64,000 bases of DNA, from assembly GCF_965363235.1 (NCBI RefSeq), contig NC_134847.1, positions 52,670,439 through 52,734,438 of the forward strand. The letters run 5' to 3'. Position numbers and translations under genes: made by a program. Positions within the stretch are counted from its first letter, which is position 1. Every line of letters starts with the position of its first letter. A model generated the notes under the pieces. That model had not been told where the DNA came from. It searched no databases and worked only from the letters and a program-made list of their open reading frames with translations. Below, piece by piece: positions 21,501 through 32,140 of the stretch. This DNA is from Mytilus galloprovincialis. Its lineage: Eukaryota; Mollusca; Bivalvia; Mytilida; Mytilidae.

Positions 21501-23621
21501 AAATGGTTGTTTTATTTTGTTGGGCACTTGGTACCCCACGAATAAAAGTACTTCACAGTATGCAAGTTTTCAGCAATCAATGAAAATTGATACCCACGTA
21601 AAATAAATGAATCCATAGTATTGTGTGGCTACTTCTTTCATGTGTAGACCATTCTTGTCTACATTACAACTGTTTGTTTACACAATTTTGTAATAGTGTA
21701 AATTCAGAAATTTTTGTCATGTCTTTATAAATGTTGCATTATCAGGTTTGCAATACTAAAATATTTCATGCATAATTTCAATATTGACTTTTTATAATTA
21801 AGCCTAGCTTTTCTAACAGTTATCAGAAGTAATAAATAAATAGATGTATAAATTATTGGTGCTGAGGACACTCATATATAAGCCACAATTTTTTTTTAAT
21901 AAAATGGAGAATGGAAATGGGGAATGTGTCAAAGAGACAACAACCCGACCATAGAACAGACAACAGCAGAAGGTCACCAACAGGTCTTCAATGCAATGAG
22001 AAATTCCTGCACCAGGAGGCGTCCATCAGCTCGTCCCTAAACAAAAATATACACTAGTTCAGTGATAATGGAAGTCATACTAAACTCCAAATAATACACA
22101 AGAAACTAAAATCAAAAATGATAAAAGACTAACAAAGGCCTGAGGCTCTTGACTTGGGACAGGTGCAAAAAATAGGGCAGGGTTAAACACATGTTTATGA
22201 GACACAAGTAAACGCATAAAAATACACACATTAATATACATTTAAGAATAGCTGTACAAATGTTGGTACTGCAAGTACAAAGTAGGTTTATTAGAAATTA
22301 AGGTAAAGATTTACACTGCCAGTGTGCCACATAAAAAAATAAATATATGGATTGGGTCAGAAGGTTGACCATTCACTAGCGCAGTAGCCCACTAATTTAC
22401 CCTGCATAGAGTATGTGCATATGTTTTAAACATGCACACAACATCACAAGCATTAAAGGGTATGAAATTCATAGTCCCCATGCCTTATTTCTTTACAATT
22501 AAACTCAGTGCTTTCAATATGATAATAAAACCCTCAATTTGAATAATTAAGTTTGACATTTTTTTATATTGCAGACTTGAATTAAATATGGACCTACCAT
22601 CAGCTCAGGGGTCAGCAATTGGGACTGCATCATCAACACAAGCATCATCAGAACAGGTTGGTTTATGTCATTATTTCATTAAATTCTATAAATAGACAGA
22701 CAAGTTCTGATAATTTAATACTTGGCAAAGATCCATAATGAGCACTTTAAGTTGTTAGAATTAGCTGTCTCCCTTGTAGAGACAAATCCTTGTTATCGCT
22801 TCTTTGCCTTTCATAGTGTGCAAAGCATACTGGCCGCCTTGATATAGCCAAAAGTGGTGAAAAAAACAAAAAATTCAAATAAATCTGATTATATCTAGAC
22901 TTTACCCAAAATTTCTTTAATACATTAATTAGATGTACGTATACGTTGCACAGGGATATTTTATCCCAAAATTTGTTTTGAGGTTCCTATATATATAGTT
23001 TACACATTTTCAAGCATATCATTTCTCATCAAATGAAAAAGAAAGTAACAAAATCCTTTTGAATACTGTAAATTCAGAAATTATTGTGAGGTTTTTATTG
23101 TTGGGAAAAATTCGACAGAGTTGTAAATGCAATAATTTAAACTCTCATTTTGAAATACTTTATATGAATTAAACAGGATTTTTCTCAACAACATAAAAAT
23201 TAAAATTGCATTTAAGTCTAAATAACAAAATCGCAATAATAAATACAAGCAATAATTTCAGAATTTTTAGTAATTTTTTTTAAAGAAAATGCACTGTATT
23301 TGGTAAACATTTAATCGATCTCTTGAGTATGTTTAAACTTCCAACACTTTTCAATGCAAAACAGAATAATTGAGACAATAATTTTGGTTTAAAACCCAGT
23401 TCTAATAAGTACAAGGTACCATATGTTTTTGAATATACAGATAGATATTTCAAAGTAGTTGCCCTTTAATACCAATATTAATTAAAAAAATTCATGACAA
23501 AAGAATTTTTCAACAGCATTTTATGCTCTTTATTTATATATATTTGGATGTTTATTGAAAATATGATTTCTAATTATAGGATGAATTATCAAACAGACTG
23601 GCAAAATTACGGCAGATGTGA
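15578..23621 (+). CDS. CHMP1B: Charged multivesicular body protein 1b (ESCRT-III)
   Basis: Six firm exons splice in phase: 16866-16963, 17847-17993, 19071-19139, 20495-20646, 22575-22656 and 23580-23621 (TGA). A 13-nt first exon is proposed at 15578-15590 because it has an ATG, a GTAAGT donor and the right phase, giving 200 aa against about 199 for the human protein. This start is the weakest part of the model. The product has the basic N-terminal Snf7-type core (HLFNLKFAAKDLERNAKK), the helices MSARIDAVAARVQTAL and MAGVVKSMESAMKSMNLEK, an acidic C-terminal half, and a C-terminal MIM1 motif DELSNRLAKLRQM. The sequence is closer to CHMP1B than CHMP1A as I recall them. Known members polymerise on membranes in endosomal sorting and abscission and bind MIT-domain proteins such as VPS4 and spastin through MIM1. 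No inactivating lesion is seen. Confidence 0.9.
15893..16140. mobile_element. ~250-bp MITE with G-run
   Basis: The left end AAGTCCTTCAAGGGGGTCTC is matched in inverted form, with mismatches, by the right end CCCACTTCAAGGACC. A run of 17 G residues follows the left end. The interior contains GATCCCGGATCCC and similar motifs that recur in the MITE at 25294-25482. It lies in the first intron of CHMP1B. Confidence 0.6.
17189..17383 (+). mobile_element. Retroelement tail A copy
   Basis: Truncated at the 5' end. It contains the TTGAAGGCCATACAGTGACC block and ends TTAGCAATCATACCAAAT plus a T-run. It is in CHMP1B intron 2, in the sense orientation. Confidence 0.7.
17638..17803 (+). repeat. Two-copy 82-bp tandem duplication
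   Basis: TTTACACCACAGAGAAAAGA occurs at 17651 and again 82 bp later, with the following block (CAGCATGAA...GTGTTTACATTG) also repeated. The duplication lies in CHMP1B intron 2, ending about 40 bp before exon 3. Confidence 0.7.
18241..18450. repeat. Diverged foldback repeat, GGTAC...GTGGGTATCA family
   Basis: TTGGTACCAACTTGTGTTGA near the left end and AATTGGTACTCGTGTAAATA near the right end are parts of an inverted structure built on the phrase 'cgtgggtatcaattttcgtgg'. Related pieces are at 20718-20915 and 21520-21625 within the same gene. It has no coding potential. Confidence 0.5.
18515..19015 (+). repeat. Three tandem ~160-bp units
   Basis: AATGTTATGAAACTTA / AATGTTATGAAACTAT / ATTGTTATGAAACTTA, followed each time by AACACAGATC or AATACAGATC and by a GAGTTATGCCCCTTTA-type block, mark three diverged units near 18574, 18738 and 18897. 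They end about 55 bp before CHMP1B exon 4 (19071). Confidence 0.7.
19160..19467 (+). repeat. Minisatellite of ~37-bp units at the 5' end of an intron
   Basis: About eight units of the type TAGGGTAAAAAGTAGTTGTATAACAGATG follow one another. The last three are nearly identical and the first ones more diverged. The array starts about 20 bp after the donor of CHMP1B exon 4. It should be length-polymorphic. Confidence 0.85.
19543..19700 (+). mobile_element. tRNA-derived SINE
   Basis: A polymerase III-like A box (GATGAGTGGTCTAAG) near 19549 and a B box (GAGTTCAAAACTC) about 60 bp later have the spacing of a tRNA-Leu/Ser-like head. The rest of the tRNA fold is poor, so it is not a working tRNA gene. 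It adjoins the reverse-transcriptase remnant at 19700-20290, and it may instead be part of that element's tail read on the opposite strand. Confidence 0.5.
19700..20290 (-). pseudogene. Reverse-transcriptase C-terminal remnant, third lineage
   Basis: The minus strand reads VDIVFQIVNFPYICSN followed by TPASPAYRVYIS around 20140-20240. This corresponds to IVNYPFLDGDVPLSPSYGVYIS in the element at 56128-57969, so it is a homologous C-terminal segment from a different lineage. The frame then breaks within about 40 codons. Further along the minus strand, untranslated sequence continues to about 19700. The copy is dead. Confidence 0.55.
20718..20915. repeat. Foldback repeat copy, TTCGTGGGTATCAATTTCCG type
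   Basis: This intronic repeat carries CTTTAATTCGTGGGTATCAA and ATTCGTGGATTTAAG. It is related to 18241-18450 and 21520-21625, the latter in opposite orientation. It lies in CHMP1B intron 5. Confidence 0.5.
21902..22200 (-). mobile_element. Retroelement tail B copy
   Basis: Nearly the full right half of tail B, read on the minus strand. It starts at the pyrimidine-rich module near 22190, passes the CCAAGTCAAGAGCCT core and the GACGCCTCCTGGTGCAGG block, and ends in TTTCCATTCTCCATTTT. It is in CHMP1B intron 5, antisense to the gene. Confidence 0.75.
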
Positions 23622-25293
23622 AGATATAATGGATATAGGAACATGGATAATTATAGCGCATTATATTTCATTTCTAGCAAAAGATCAAAACTGTGAATTC
23701 CAGACACTTATCTTCTGATTCATACAAAAACTATTGCATGATAAGTTTATGCAACTAAGACTAATTAGAAAGGTGCATTATATTGATAGATTCAATTATT
23801 TGTTTGACAAAAAATTATGAAAATATTCGGCAAAAGATATTGTTGGACTTTTCTTCACTGACTTATTGGTTATTAAAAATTCAAAACAATATACTGGTAA
23901 TAAAAACAAAACTTAGTTTATTTCTACATGTAGTTTCATCATGAAGTAGATGATATTTGTCTTAATTATATCTTGAAAGATCAATGTTAATGAGAAACTA
24001 AGAAAACCACCCTTCCAAGACAAAAAAAATCATCCAATGTTTTATTATTTTCAAATAGGCAATGAAAGTAGATTGAATAAAAATACACATATTACACTTT
24101 TAAATATGTCCATATTATTATGATTTTACTATGTTTTATTATGTAATTGTGTACAAATAATATTTTGTCTTTACATTTTCTCTTTGTTATATTAATTAGA
24201 CATGTTGTATGAGTGAATGTTACATAAAGTACATATTTATGATGTGGGTTTAGTTTTGTCTTGGCTGCCATACAGGTTGCATAATGCAAGACATAGGGAT
24301 AACTATCTGGTGGCAGCAGCTTTGAACAAAATGATTTACTAGAAACTTTACACTGTTATTAGAATAAACAAAAGGTAACCTCACCCTCACTTGTGAAATT
24401 TTCTGGTTTTTCAAATTCAGAATTATAGGATTTTAACAATTTGATATTATTGTTGGGATTGGTGACTGTTAGTTCTCTTTCAGTTTCGAAAATGCTAAGA
24501 TTTTAGTGGCAGATTTAGGTAGGGTGGAAGCCCAGGGGAGTCCAACTCCTATGGTTGACTTCTTAATCTGGTGAGGTGCCTTTTTTTTCATAATTTTAAA
24601 TCCTTTTTTCTGGACTTTATTGATCTGAAACATGAAACTCAGATAGCCTTCTTATATCTGATGGTTATTCTGAAGTATAATGTTGAATCAGGTAGGATAC
24701 TGATACCGACTAAAAATGGTTGTAGTCTGCAATAGTTATATTATTTTCATTGGGTATGCTATTGCTTAAGATGACCACACTTTGCTCTGAAGATTTTTCG
24801 AATTGATTTTAGAGTAGGTGTACTAATTTACAGTTTAAACATTTCGGAACTCAAATTATAAGTTTCTGTAATCAAAATTTGCCTATTTATGGTTAATTGA
24901 TTGTTATTTTTTATTGGCAGTTATAGAAATATTACATATGAATAAAGGGAGAATTTGAACATTTATCAGATAGCAACCTTATTACACATAAAAACACCCT
25001 CTCCATTTTAATTTATTAGTGGATAAATCCATAATACAAATACTACAAAAGAATCTCTTAACATAATTAATCACATATAATGGATTGAAAATACAGACCC
25101 AGTTACTTTCCTATACTAATTTATCATTAAATTGTTAGCTCATTTGGATTAAAATGAAACATAATATAATATATGTACATACATGTATACATAGATTATT
25201 ATCTAAGAACAACATCATTTGTACAGTGAAAGACATTAGTTTTAAGTTCATATAATGGATGTCCTGATTAGTAACTTGAAGAACATAACATTT
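23622..25293. other. CHMP1B 3' flank, mostly unassigned
   Basis: This includes the CHMP1B 3' untranslated region; AATAAA motifs occur, but I cannot tell which is used. A single exon-like stretch lies at 24484-24570, bounded by CTTTCAG and GTGAGG and open in one frame (ENAKILVADLGRVEAQGSP). I do not recognise it and cannot link it to a gene. Confidence 0.4.
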
Positions 25294-25482
25294 CTATGCA
25301 TGAGGGGGGGGGGGGGAAGGAGGGGGTCCTGATCACGAAATCCCAGGCTTATTTAAATAAACTTTAATCCTGAAATTAGAAAAAGAATTCCTGGATCCCG
25401 AAAGGGTCAATCCCGAAATCCCGAGCTTAAAAACACCTGATCCCGGAGTTCTAATAAAGGTCCTATCTCCCCTCATGCATAG
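25294..25482. mobile_element. ~190-bp MITE with CTATGCATGAGGGG ends
   Basis: CTATGCATGAGGGG at 25294 and its exact complement CCCCTCATGCATAG at 25469-25482 form the termini. A run of G follows the left end. The interior holds repeated GATCCCGAAA / ATCCCGAAATCCC motifs, like the MITE at 15893-16140. Confidence 0.75.
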
Positions 25483-25708
25483 ATTGAAGGACATTTTCTC
25501 ATTGATATACCTCCTTTCTAAACAAATTGTGTAGTTCTGTAGTTGTGTCATTTCTAGATTCCATGTTACTTTCTATTATATTGTTTTCTGTAAAGAATGT
25601 CATACTGGTACCCCAATCTACAGTACTTCTATCTGTTTTCTGTTTTGGAGTTACTTCACTATCCAATTGTCTTTGTGCTTGTCAATACTGTTATTATAAA
25701 ATAAAAAA

Positions 25709-27300
25709 AGATGTGGTATGATAAATATTGCAATGAGGCAACTTCTTCACAAGAGACCAAATGACACAGAAATTAACAACTTTAGGTCAACATACCCAGG
25801 TCCTTCAAATATGATCAAAGCCGCTACCACATAGTCAGCTTTAAAGGACCCTGAAATGACCAATGTAAAACAATTTAAAAGAGAAAACTAATGGCCTAAT
25901 TTCTGTACAAATTTCTGTACAAACCATTACCACTGAATCACAGGCTCCTAACAAAACACAAAGTGGACATGGCCGGGTACTTGTACATCCCAACAACAAT
26001 AAGATCTGAGAGTGCTCACAGTAACTGACGGCTAGTTTAAAGCCAATAAGAACTAATAAAGAAATACTGTTAAGACTAAATTATCAATCAGTACACATCC
26101 AACGGATTTAGTGTAAAGACGTCATTATATACAGTCAGATAAAACATGTCCTTGTGCATTCAAGATACAGTTATCGACAGATTGTAAATCCATAAATATT
26201 CAAAGATCTAATTACAGTGTTGAATTGGCAACCTATTAGAATATGTTTATTTAAAGGATCGATAAGTTTACATTGATCGTTTCTAAATTTCCGGGCACAG
26301 TAAACAACATCTCTGTAAAAATGAGGATGAGATATGCCGTTTGAAATATGTTCTAACAGGTACAACTGTACTGGAAAACTAAATCTTTATATCTATAGAA
26401 GAATAAGTAACGATTTTGAGAAATTTGTTGTAACGAAATCCATGACTTAATAATTTACCAGTAAAGAAAAAATAAGTTCATTAAAAAAAAAAGTCACCAT
26501 AGATAAGGACATAGATAACCAGTTATGAAATATAAACACTAAGATGGTGCAAAAGGAACATCCCCATACAAAATAAAGGAAAATTAACAATAGAGAACGA
26601 AAAATGGTCCCTTTTGTCATAAATTTTATTGTGGAGTTTCCTGTGTAAAACTGAAATATCTAAATCTAGGAAAAGATGCAGTTATTACCGTTTACATTTG
26701 ATTTGTTTTAAGTAATTTCCTTTGGGTAAAATTTCGGCTGTATATTCAGAAAATTCTTGATTATTCAACGAAAAATATCTGTAATCAGATAACGGTAAGT
26801 GCTGTTGAATTTATCAATTAAATGTAGTTTTGGTGGGTTTTTACTGAGTTTGATCATAAACTGTGATTCATACAAGTACCAAAAAAAAAAATCTGCTATG
26901 AAAGAGGCTCAATTAGTGCCCACAGGAATACCTACAACCTGTCGACAAACTTTGTTGCCGAAACGTACATAAATATTACCAATAAGAAAATTAACAGCTT
27001 CAAACATCTCCAGTAAGTATATCTAGCGTATTTACCTCTCTCATTAGAGAAAAAGGCATGTAAATGAGTTGCAGCAAATATATTTGCATTCAGATTTTTA
27101 AAAAAAGTAAAATCACAAAAATATGGTCAAAGGACTATTTTATTAATAGGGAAACTTTTGTTTGATAAGATTGTGTGGAAGTGTAGTGTAAAGTTGAAAA
27201 GTCATAACCGTCAACAGAATTTATAGAATCAACAGAGTCATTATCTAAAACATCCATTTTTACGCTACAAAAAAGTTAATTCCACTATTTTCATATATTT
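25709..27300 (-). pseudogene. Penelope-like reverse transcriptase remnant followed by tail A
   Basis: On the minus strand the palm region GNKVCRQVVGIPVGTN (about 26905-26955), then NPPKLHLIDKFNSTYRYL, EIYPKEITLNKSNVN, IYDKRDHFSFSIVNFP and NGISHPHFY match the reverse transcriptase at 57022-57969 segment by segment. Several stops and frame breaks interrupt it, and the catalytic YLDD is replaced by YLITD, so it is inactive. Downstream, after about 200 bp of untranslated sequence, the strand runs into tail A (25957 to 25709), including GGAGCCTGTGATTCAGTGG and the terminal ATACCACATC. This links tail A to a reverse-transcriptase lineage distinct from the one carrying tail B. Confidence 0.75.
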
Positions 27301-27537
27301 TATTACAAAAGTTTATGATAAGTTCTTTGATAGTAGTCAATTGCAAGGAACTAAAGTTTATAGTACTGAAAGATTATATTTGTAGAACACTTACTAGGGG
27401 CCGAGATGAAAAGATATTTTACTGTTGACAACTTGTATTTTCATGCAGTTAAGGTTACCAATACATACTAGTAGTCAGGGACCTTCAAATGTCCAGAAAA
27501 GGCATTAAGCTGTTATGTGGTTATGATATAGATATAA

Positions 27538-27590
27538 GAAGATGTGGTATGAGAACCAATGAGACAACTCTCCATCCAAGTCATAATTTG
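27538..27590 (-). mobile_element. Short tail A-like (variant D) 3' end
   Basis: AAGATGTGGTATGAGAACCA and ACAACTCTCCATCCAAGT are the complement of a tail end that also occurs at 27967-28022 (minus), 28393-28437 (plus) and 54030-54135 (plus). Variant D resembles tail A but carries a CTTGGATG block before the end. Confidence 0.55.
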
Positions 27591-27769
27591 TAAAAAATAT
27601 GTTGTTACTTGTTTACTATAACAAAGACTCTCTGTGGATCGCACGGACTTGAATGTAGATTAATTTGAATTTAGAACGTCGTGTAGTTATTACGGCGGTT
27701 TACTCCTGGTTTGCCCACTTTTAATTCTACCAATTATCTATTAGTTAAGAAAACAAAAAAGACAAAAGG

Positions 27770-28550
27770 CCAATGAGCGGGCGTATGACATTTGCGCCGA
27801 TTTTGAAAATTTTCATTCTTTCATTTGCGCCGATTTCAATTTTTTCATTTGCGCCGATTTTATAATTTCTCCTAATTGGATTTACAGGTAAGTTTTAATA
27901 CTTTTACATGAACTATAACTTGAGGGTATATTGGTAAATCTGGTTATCAACGTTGTTCACTTATGTTAAATAGATATAGGATGATGTGGTAGGAGTGCCA
28001 ATGAGTTAATTCTCCATCCAAGTAACTATTAATAAAAGTAAACCATTTTAAAGATTATTTTGATTCATATTGTTCTGGAACTTCTTTGTAACACGCTGGA
28101 CATATTGTTCACTTAAACGGGCCGAGGAGTCAATTCTTTTTTTTTTTTTTTTTTTTTTATCATCGACGGCCATACATATCGGAAGGCGAGTGTCCTGAAA
28201 AATAACATATCTTACCGATGTACCACCAAATCGTGTAAAGCCAGAGACACAACGGATTCTGAAGGGAAGACTATTGTCAAAACACAGAAAGAACATACTC
28301 ATGTGCTGTTGACCGAAAGACCGAGGCTTAAGAACTACGGGTACGGCCAAGGAAAAAGTCTGAATATGTATCTAGTGCACCTTTAACGACTGGGATGAAG
28401 AGTTATCTCATTGACACTCATAACACATCTTATTATATCTATTCACCTGTAATTACCTGTAATTTACCTGAAAAAATTGGCGCAAATGAAAGAAAAAATC
28501 GGCGCAAATGAAATGCAGATCGGCGCAAATGCAAAACGCCGACCCCATTG
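27770..28550. mobile_element. Foldback element with CATTTGCGCCGATTT tandem ends
   Basis: The left end holds three copies of CATTTGCGCCGATTT (27788-27861). The right end holds three inverted copies (28478-28532). The outermost bases CCAATGAGCGGGCG and CGCCGACCCCATTG are also inverted. Inside, a second inverted pair of tail-like sequence (27967-28022 and 28393-28437) surrounds a core with a T-run and an open minus-strand stretch (28048-28350) that I do not recognise. No transposase is visible. Confidence 0.7.
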
Positions 28551-28602
28551 TTGACTGCTTTGTCGGTCGGTACAAACACAAAGCGTTTGATAGTTCTTGA
28601 AA

Positions 28603-28975
28603 TTAATTTCTTATTCTAGAAATAGTCTTATTTTGTACTCTTTTATTTATTTTTGTCTGATTTGGCGGTGTTGTCACAGTCTTACTGAAATCCAATATTA
28701 GTATTGGCTTTTTTAATTTGATCTGCTCTTTCGCTTGATCTTCAGTGTTGCTTACGTTACCATCCTTTTTAAGCATATTGCTTCTGTCTTTTTTCATACC
28801 TTTCCAAATGTCTGTGATGTTGTATATATGAACTATGTAATGGGACGTGAAGTGAGAGTTCCACACTCTCTGCACGTTAATAACCTCTGCGACAACTCGT
28901 GGTTGCCTGTTGCAAGCCAAACTTTCTGTCCGTATCCAATACCATGCATAACTTTCCAGTGGCGATCTTGTGGAT
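28603..28975 (-). pseudogene. Possible TIMP/NTR-like exon remnant
   Basis: A minus-strand open stretch reads CNRQPRVVAEVINVQ, then about ten residues, then YIVHIYNITDIWKG. That spacing of hydrophobic residues ending in a KG/WKG resembles the first strands of the netrin-like domain of TIMPs after their second cysteine. The rest (lysine-rich) does not match, no partner exons were found, and the upstream CxC motif is absent. It may be a relic or a chance resemblance. It lies just outside the foldback element ending at 28550. Confidence 0.2.
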
Positions 28976-29308
28976 TATATTACATGACCTTCCTATTGTG
29001 TTTTTTTGTTAATTTGATATCGTCATAAACATGCATGAAATATTTTACAACTACGTTGGCTAACGAGGCCCTCAAATTCCTGGTCCGCACCTGAAAAATG
29101 TACCATTATACGTGCCGGAGGTATCTAAGTCACATATGCAGACATACTATTGATAACCACTTTTATAGCAGTAATCACAAAGTTGTCAAATAATGTCTGC
29201 TTGCTATTCAATTATTTAGAGAATCATAGTGTGTCAAAATCAGGTCTAACTTATTAATTTTTCGACTAAAATCATACTTCTCATTTTCATCCAGTAGATT
29301 AAACACGT

Positions 29309-32140
29309 AAGCCTCGGTCACACCTTAAAGCCTCGGTCACACCTTACCGGATAGCTCGAACGGACGCCTAACGTATAATTTGTTTTTCAATCCGTTCATG
29401 TCCGTTAGACGTCCGTTCTTATCCGTTAGACGTCCGTCCATGTCCGTTTTCAGTCATTCCCAAAAAATGGGTACAATTACAAAATTTCAGTGTCGCCGGC
29501 AAATAACCACAAAATGCAAGCTTAACATACGTCACAGATAATCTTTTTCGTGTTCTAAGTGATTAATATGTATACTAAAATAAAATTATATTCTTTTGTG
29601 ATGTAGATCGTAAATATATTTGGGTGATTTTCTATTCAATATACGGAAATCACACGAATTCCGAATGTCGCCAAGAAAAACTCCAAATATCGGTGTGAAT
29701 TAAAACACTTTATTTCATCTAAATCATGATTAGATTTGGTTTTTTTATTTGACACTATATTGATTTTTATCCACAAAAATATTTTAGAATCAAAAGTTAT
29801 AATATACACTTTGATTTACCCATTAAACCAATGTCGCCGATAAACGTATAACCTACCGTAACGTATCTTTAGGAACAGTCAAAACATATTTATATGATTG
29901 GAAATCATGCTCAAAGGGACTTTAAGCAAAGTTGATACATCAAATTTTAAAATCCGGCCTTTAACTTTTATTGCAATGAAACGAAAAATAAAAAAAAATC
30001 TTCTCTTTCTCTTTTTTTCGATTGTCGCATATAAGAATTCAACCTACGTAACGCGTATTTTGGAACGCACTAACCAAGAACAAATCAAAATGATGATTAT
30101 TTCATTGAAAGCACCTATAAAGCTTCTCAATAATCAGTTTGGAGAAAGCAACTCAACAATATTGTTACATATTTCCATGTATAATGTAAATAAAACTAAC
30201 CTCCGTTTAAATAACCTCCGTGACGCAGTTATTTACAGTTAAGATGTCAGACTTGTTTTATTAGTATCAGCGGCTGCTGACACTGCCGAAAGTCATTTTT
30301 GTAGCAGACATCATTTATTATAAAGAAAACAGACAAACAAAATACAGATTTGAGAAAAAAAATATTGTTTTGAAAAAGGTAGGTTAACTTGTTTTTTTCC
30401 CTATTATGTGAGCAACATTATAACGTTTAATAAACGTTATATCAGCCATTTTCTTAGATTTAAAATAGTCTACAACACAACTTGTGTAATTACGACGACA
30501 ATCAGAACTTTAACAGCGGTTTATGGCAAACATTTTCAAGATTATTTAGGACTCATCAATGTAACGGAGGTTATGCAAATAAAAAAAGTCTAAAGATGCA
30601 TGTAAACACGATCATACCAATTGAATTCTTGTACATTGTTATAGATACCAAATCAGTTCATCAATTATCACTAATAAAAATGAAAAGGTGATGTCAATCA
30701 TAGACGACATCATTGATTTACGTTACGGAGGATAGAAATTTAAGGAAAAAAAGTTTATTTTCTCTAACAGGACTTTACTCTTTGTAGATAACGATTTACT
30801 AAGAAAAATGTTTAATTCTGTTGTCTTATTTGTCATTTAATTCCAATATTTACATTCAATTATATGTTTGCTGTTGGTAAGAACTGGAATTGTCCGTTAT
30901 GGAGGTTTTAAATGTCGTTACGGAGGATAGAAATTTTCGAAATGAAACTATTTTGACTCCAAAACTTCATAGTTGAGTATAATACATACATTATGGTGTG
31001 AAGGAAGATGACATTATCTGTATAGAGCTAATAAAATTAAGTTGAACAGTATTCGGTTTAGGTAAAACATATTTTTGAGTGAAAGTTCATGAATCGTTAC
31101 GGAGATTTTGACAAGAACAAGTCCATTTGACTGAAAGAAACATATAACTTGATAGAAAACAGTTTTTTAGTTTGTAATGTCAATAAATTGTTTAGAAAAG
31201 CTAGCATTAAAGAGTTAAGTGTTACTATGTGTCAGCATTCAGATACTGGTTTGATATCAACCTCCGTAACAAAGATGGGGGTGTGGATTAATACAAGCAT
31301 AAAAATTACATACAAGTGATTGAAAACATAAATAATAGGTTTTTTCCTGGAAAGTTGTATTATGAAACTAAAATATTATACAGCATAACATTACATTAGT
31401 TTAAATTTATTACTAAATAAGTTGTGAAAACTACTTATTTGAATTATTTTTTAAACACTATATTAATTCAGACCTTAAAATTAGTATTTGCTTTCAATAT
31501 ATACAGAATAATACGTATAAATCAGTTTGCTATGGTGGTAAATGTAACCCATTTCACATGAGCCTGGATTTAAATCTCGTGTTTTTCTCTAATGCAATTT
31601 TTAAGATGACTTTATACAACAATAACCTCCGATACGTTCATACTTACCTTGTCTTACAAAAAATGCTAAAACTAGAAAACAACAAAAATGGTGTAAGTAA
31701 AAATTTAAAAAATGACAGACTAGATATAGACACAGAAGAAAACAACACTCTCTCTCTGCTCAGTTGAAATTTATTTTTTAACAGTGTCTACATTCGAATT
31801 GTACCCATTTTTTGGGAATGACTGTTAGCGTACGTTTTATCCGTTGACGTCCGTTTTGTCCGGTGGGAAATTTTGAGCATGTTCAAAACTTTGAACGGAC
31901 GTCCAACGGATGAAATGTGTAGTATCAGTCGAGAACCAGCTTAGCGTTCTGTCCGTTACGTTTCCGTTTCTCGTACGTTGCATATCCGTTGTGTGTCCGT
32001 TATGCATTCGTTACGCGTCCGTTTTATTCGTTCAGTACATCAACGGACTCCCAACGGATAACAATTTTGTCAATGGACAACTTTTATTTTTATCCGTTAG
32101 GCGTCCGTTCGTGATATCCGGTAAGGTGTGACCGAGGCTT
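29309..32140. mobile_element. 2.8-kb foldback element with CGGACGTCTAACGGAT-type ends
   Basis: The left arm (29309-29485) and right arm (about 31790-32140) are inverted copies. Both run from the terminal AAGCCTCGGTCACACCTTA through many TCCGTTAGACGTCCGT units to CAGTCATTCCCAAAAAATGG. The left terminus is partly doubled (29310 and 29329). The interior (29486-31790) is AT-rich, without a recognisable transposase, and is sprinkled with CCTCCGTAACG-like motifs in both orientations. Short open stretches such as 29898-30242 have the composition of non-coding DNA. Confidence 0.75.

Noticed and set aside
28048-28350. A 100-codon minus-strand open frame (MAVPVVLKPRSFG...)
   Set aside because: It includes a lysine run encoded by a T homopolymer, lies within a foldback element and shows no domain I recognise.
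29898-30242. A 114-codon open frame inside the 2.8-kb foldback element
   Set aside because: Lysine/asparagine/isoleucine-rich composition typical of AT-rich non-coding DNA, no motif, and it runs across CCTCCG repeats.
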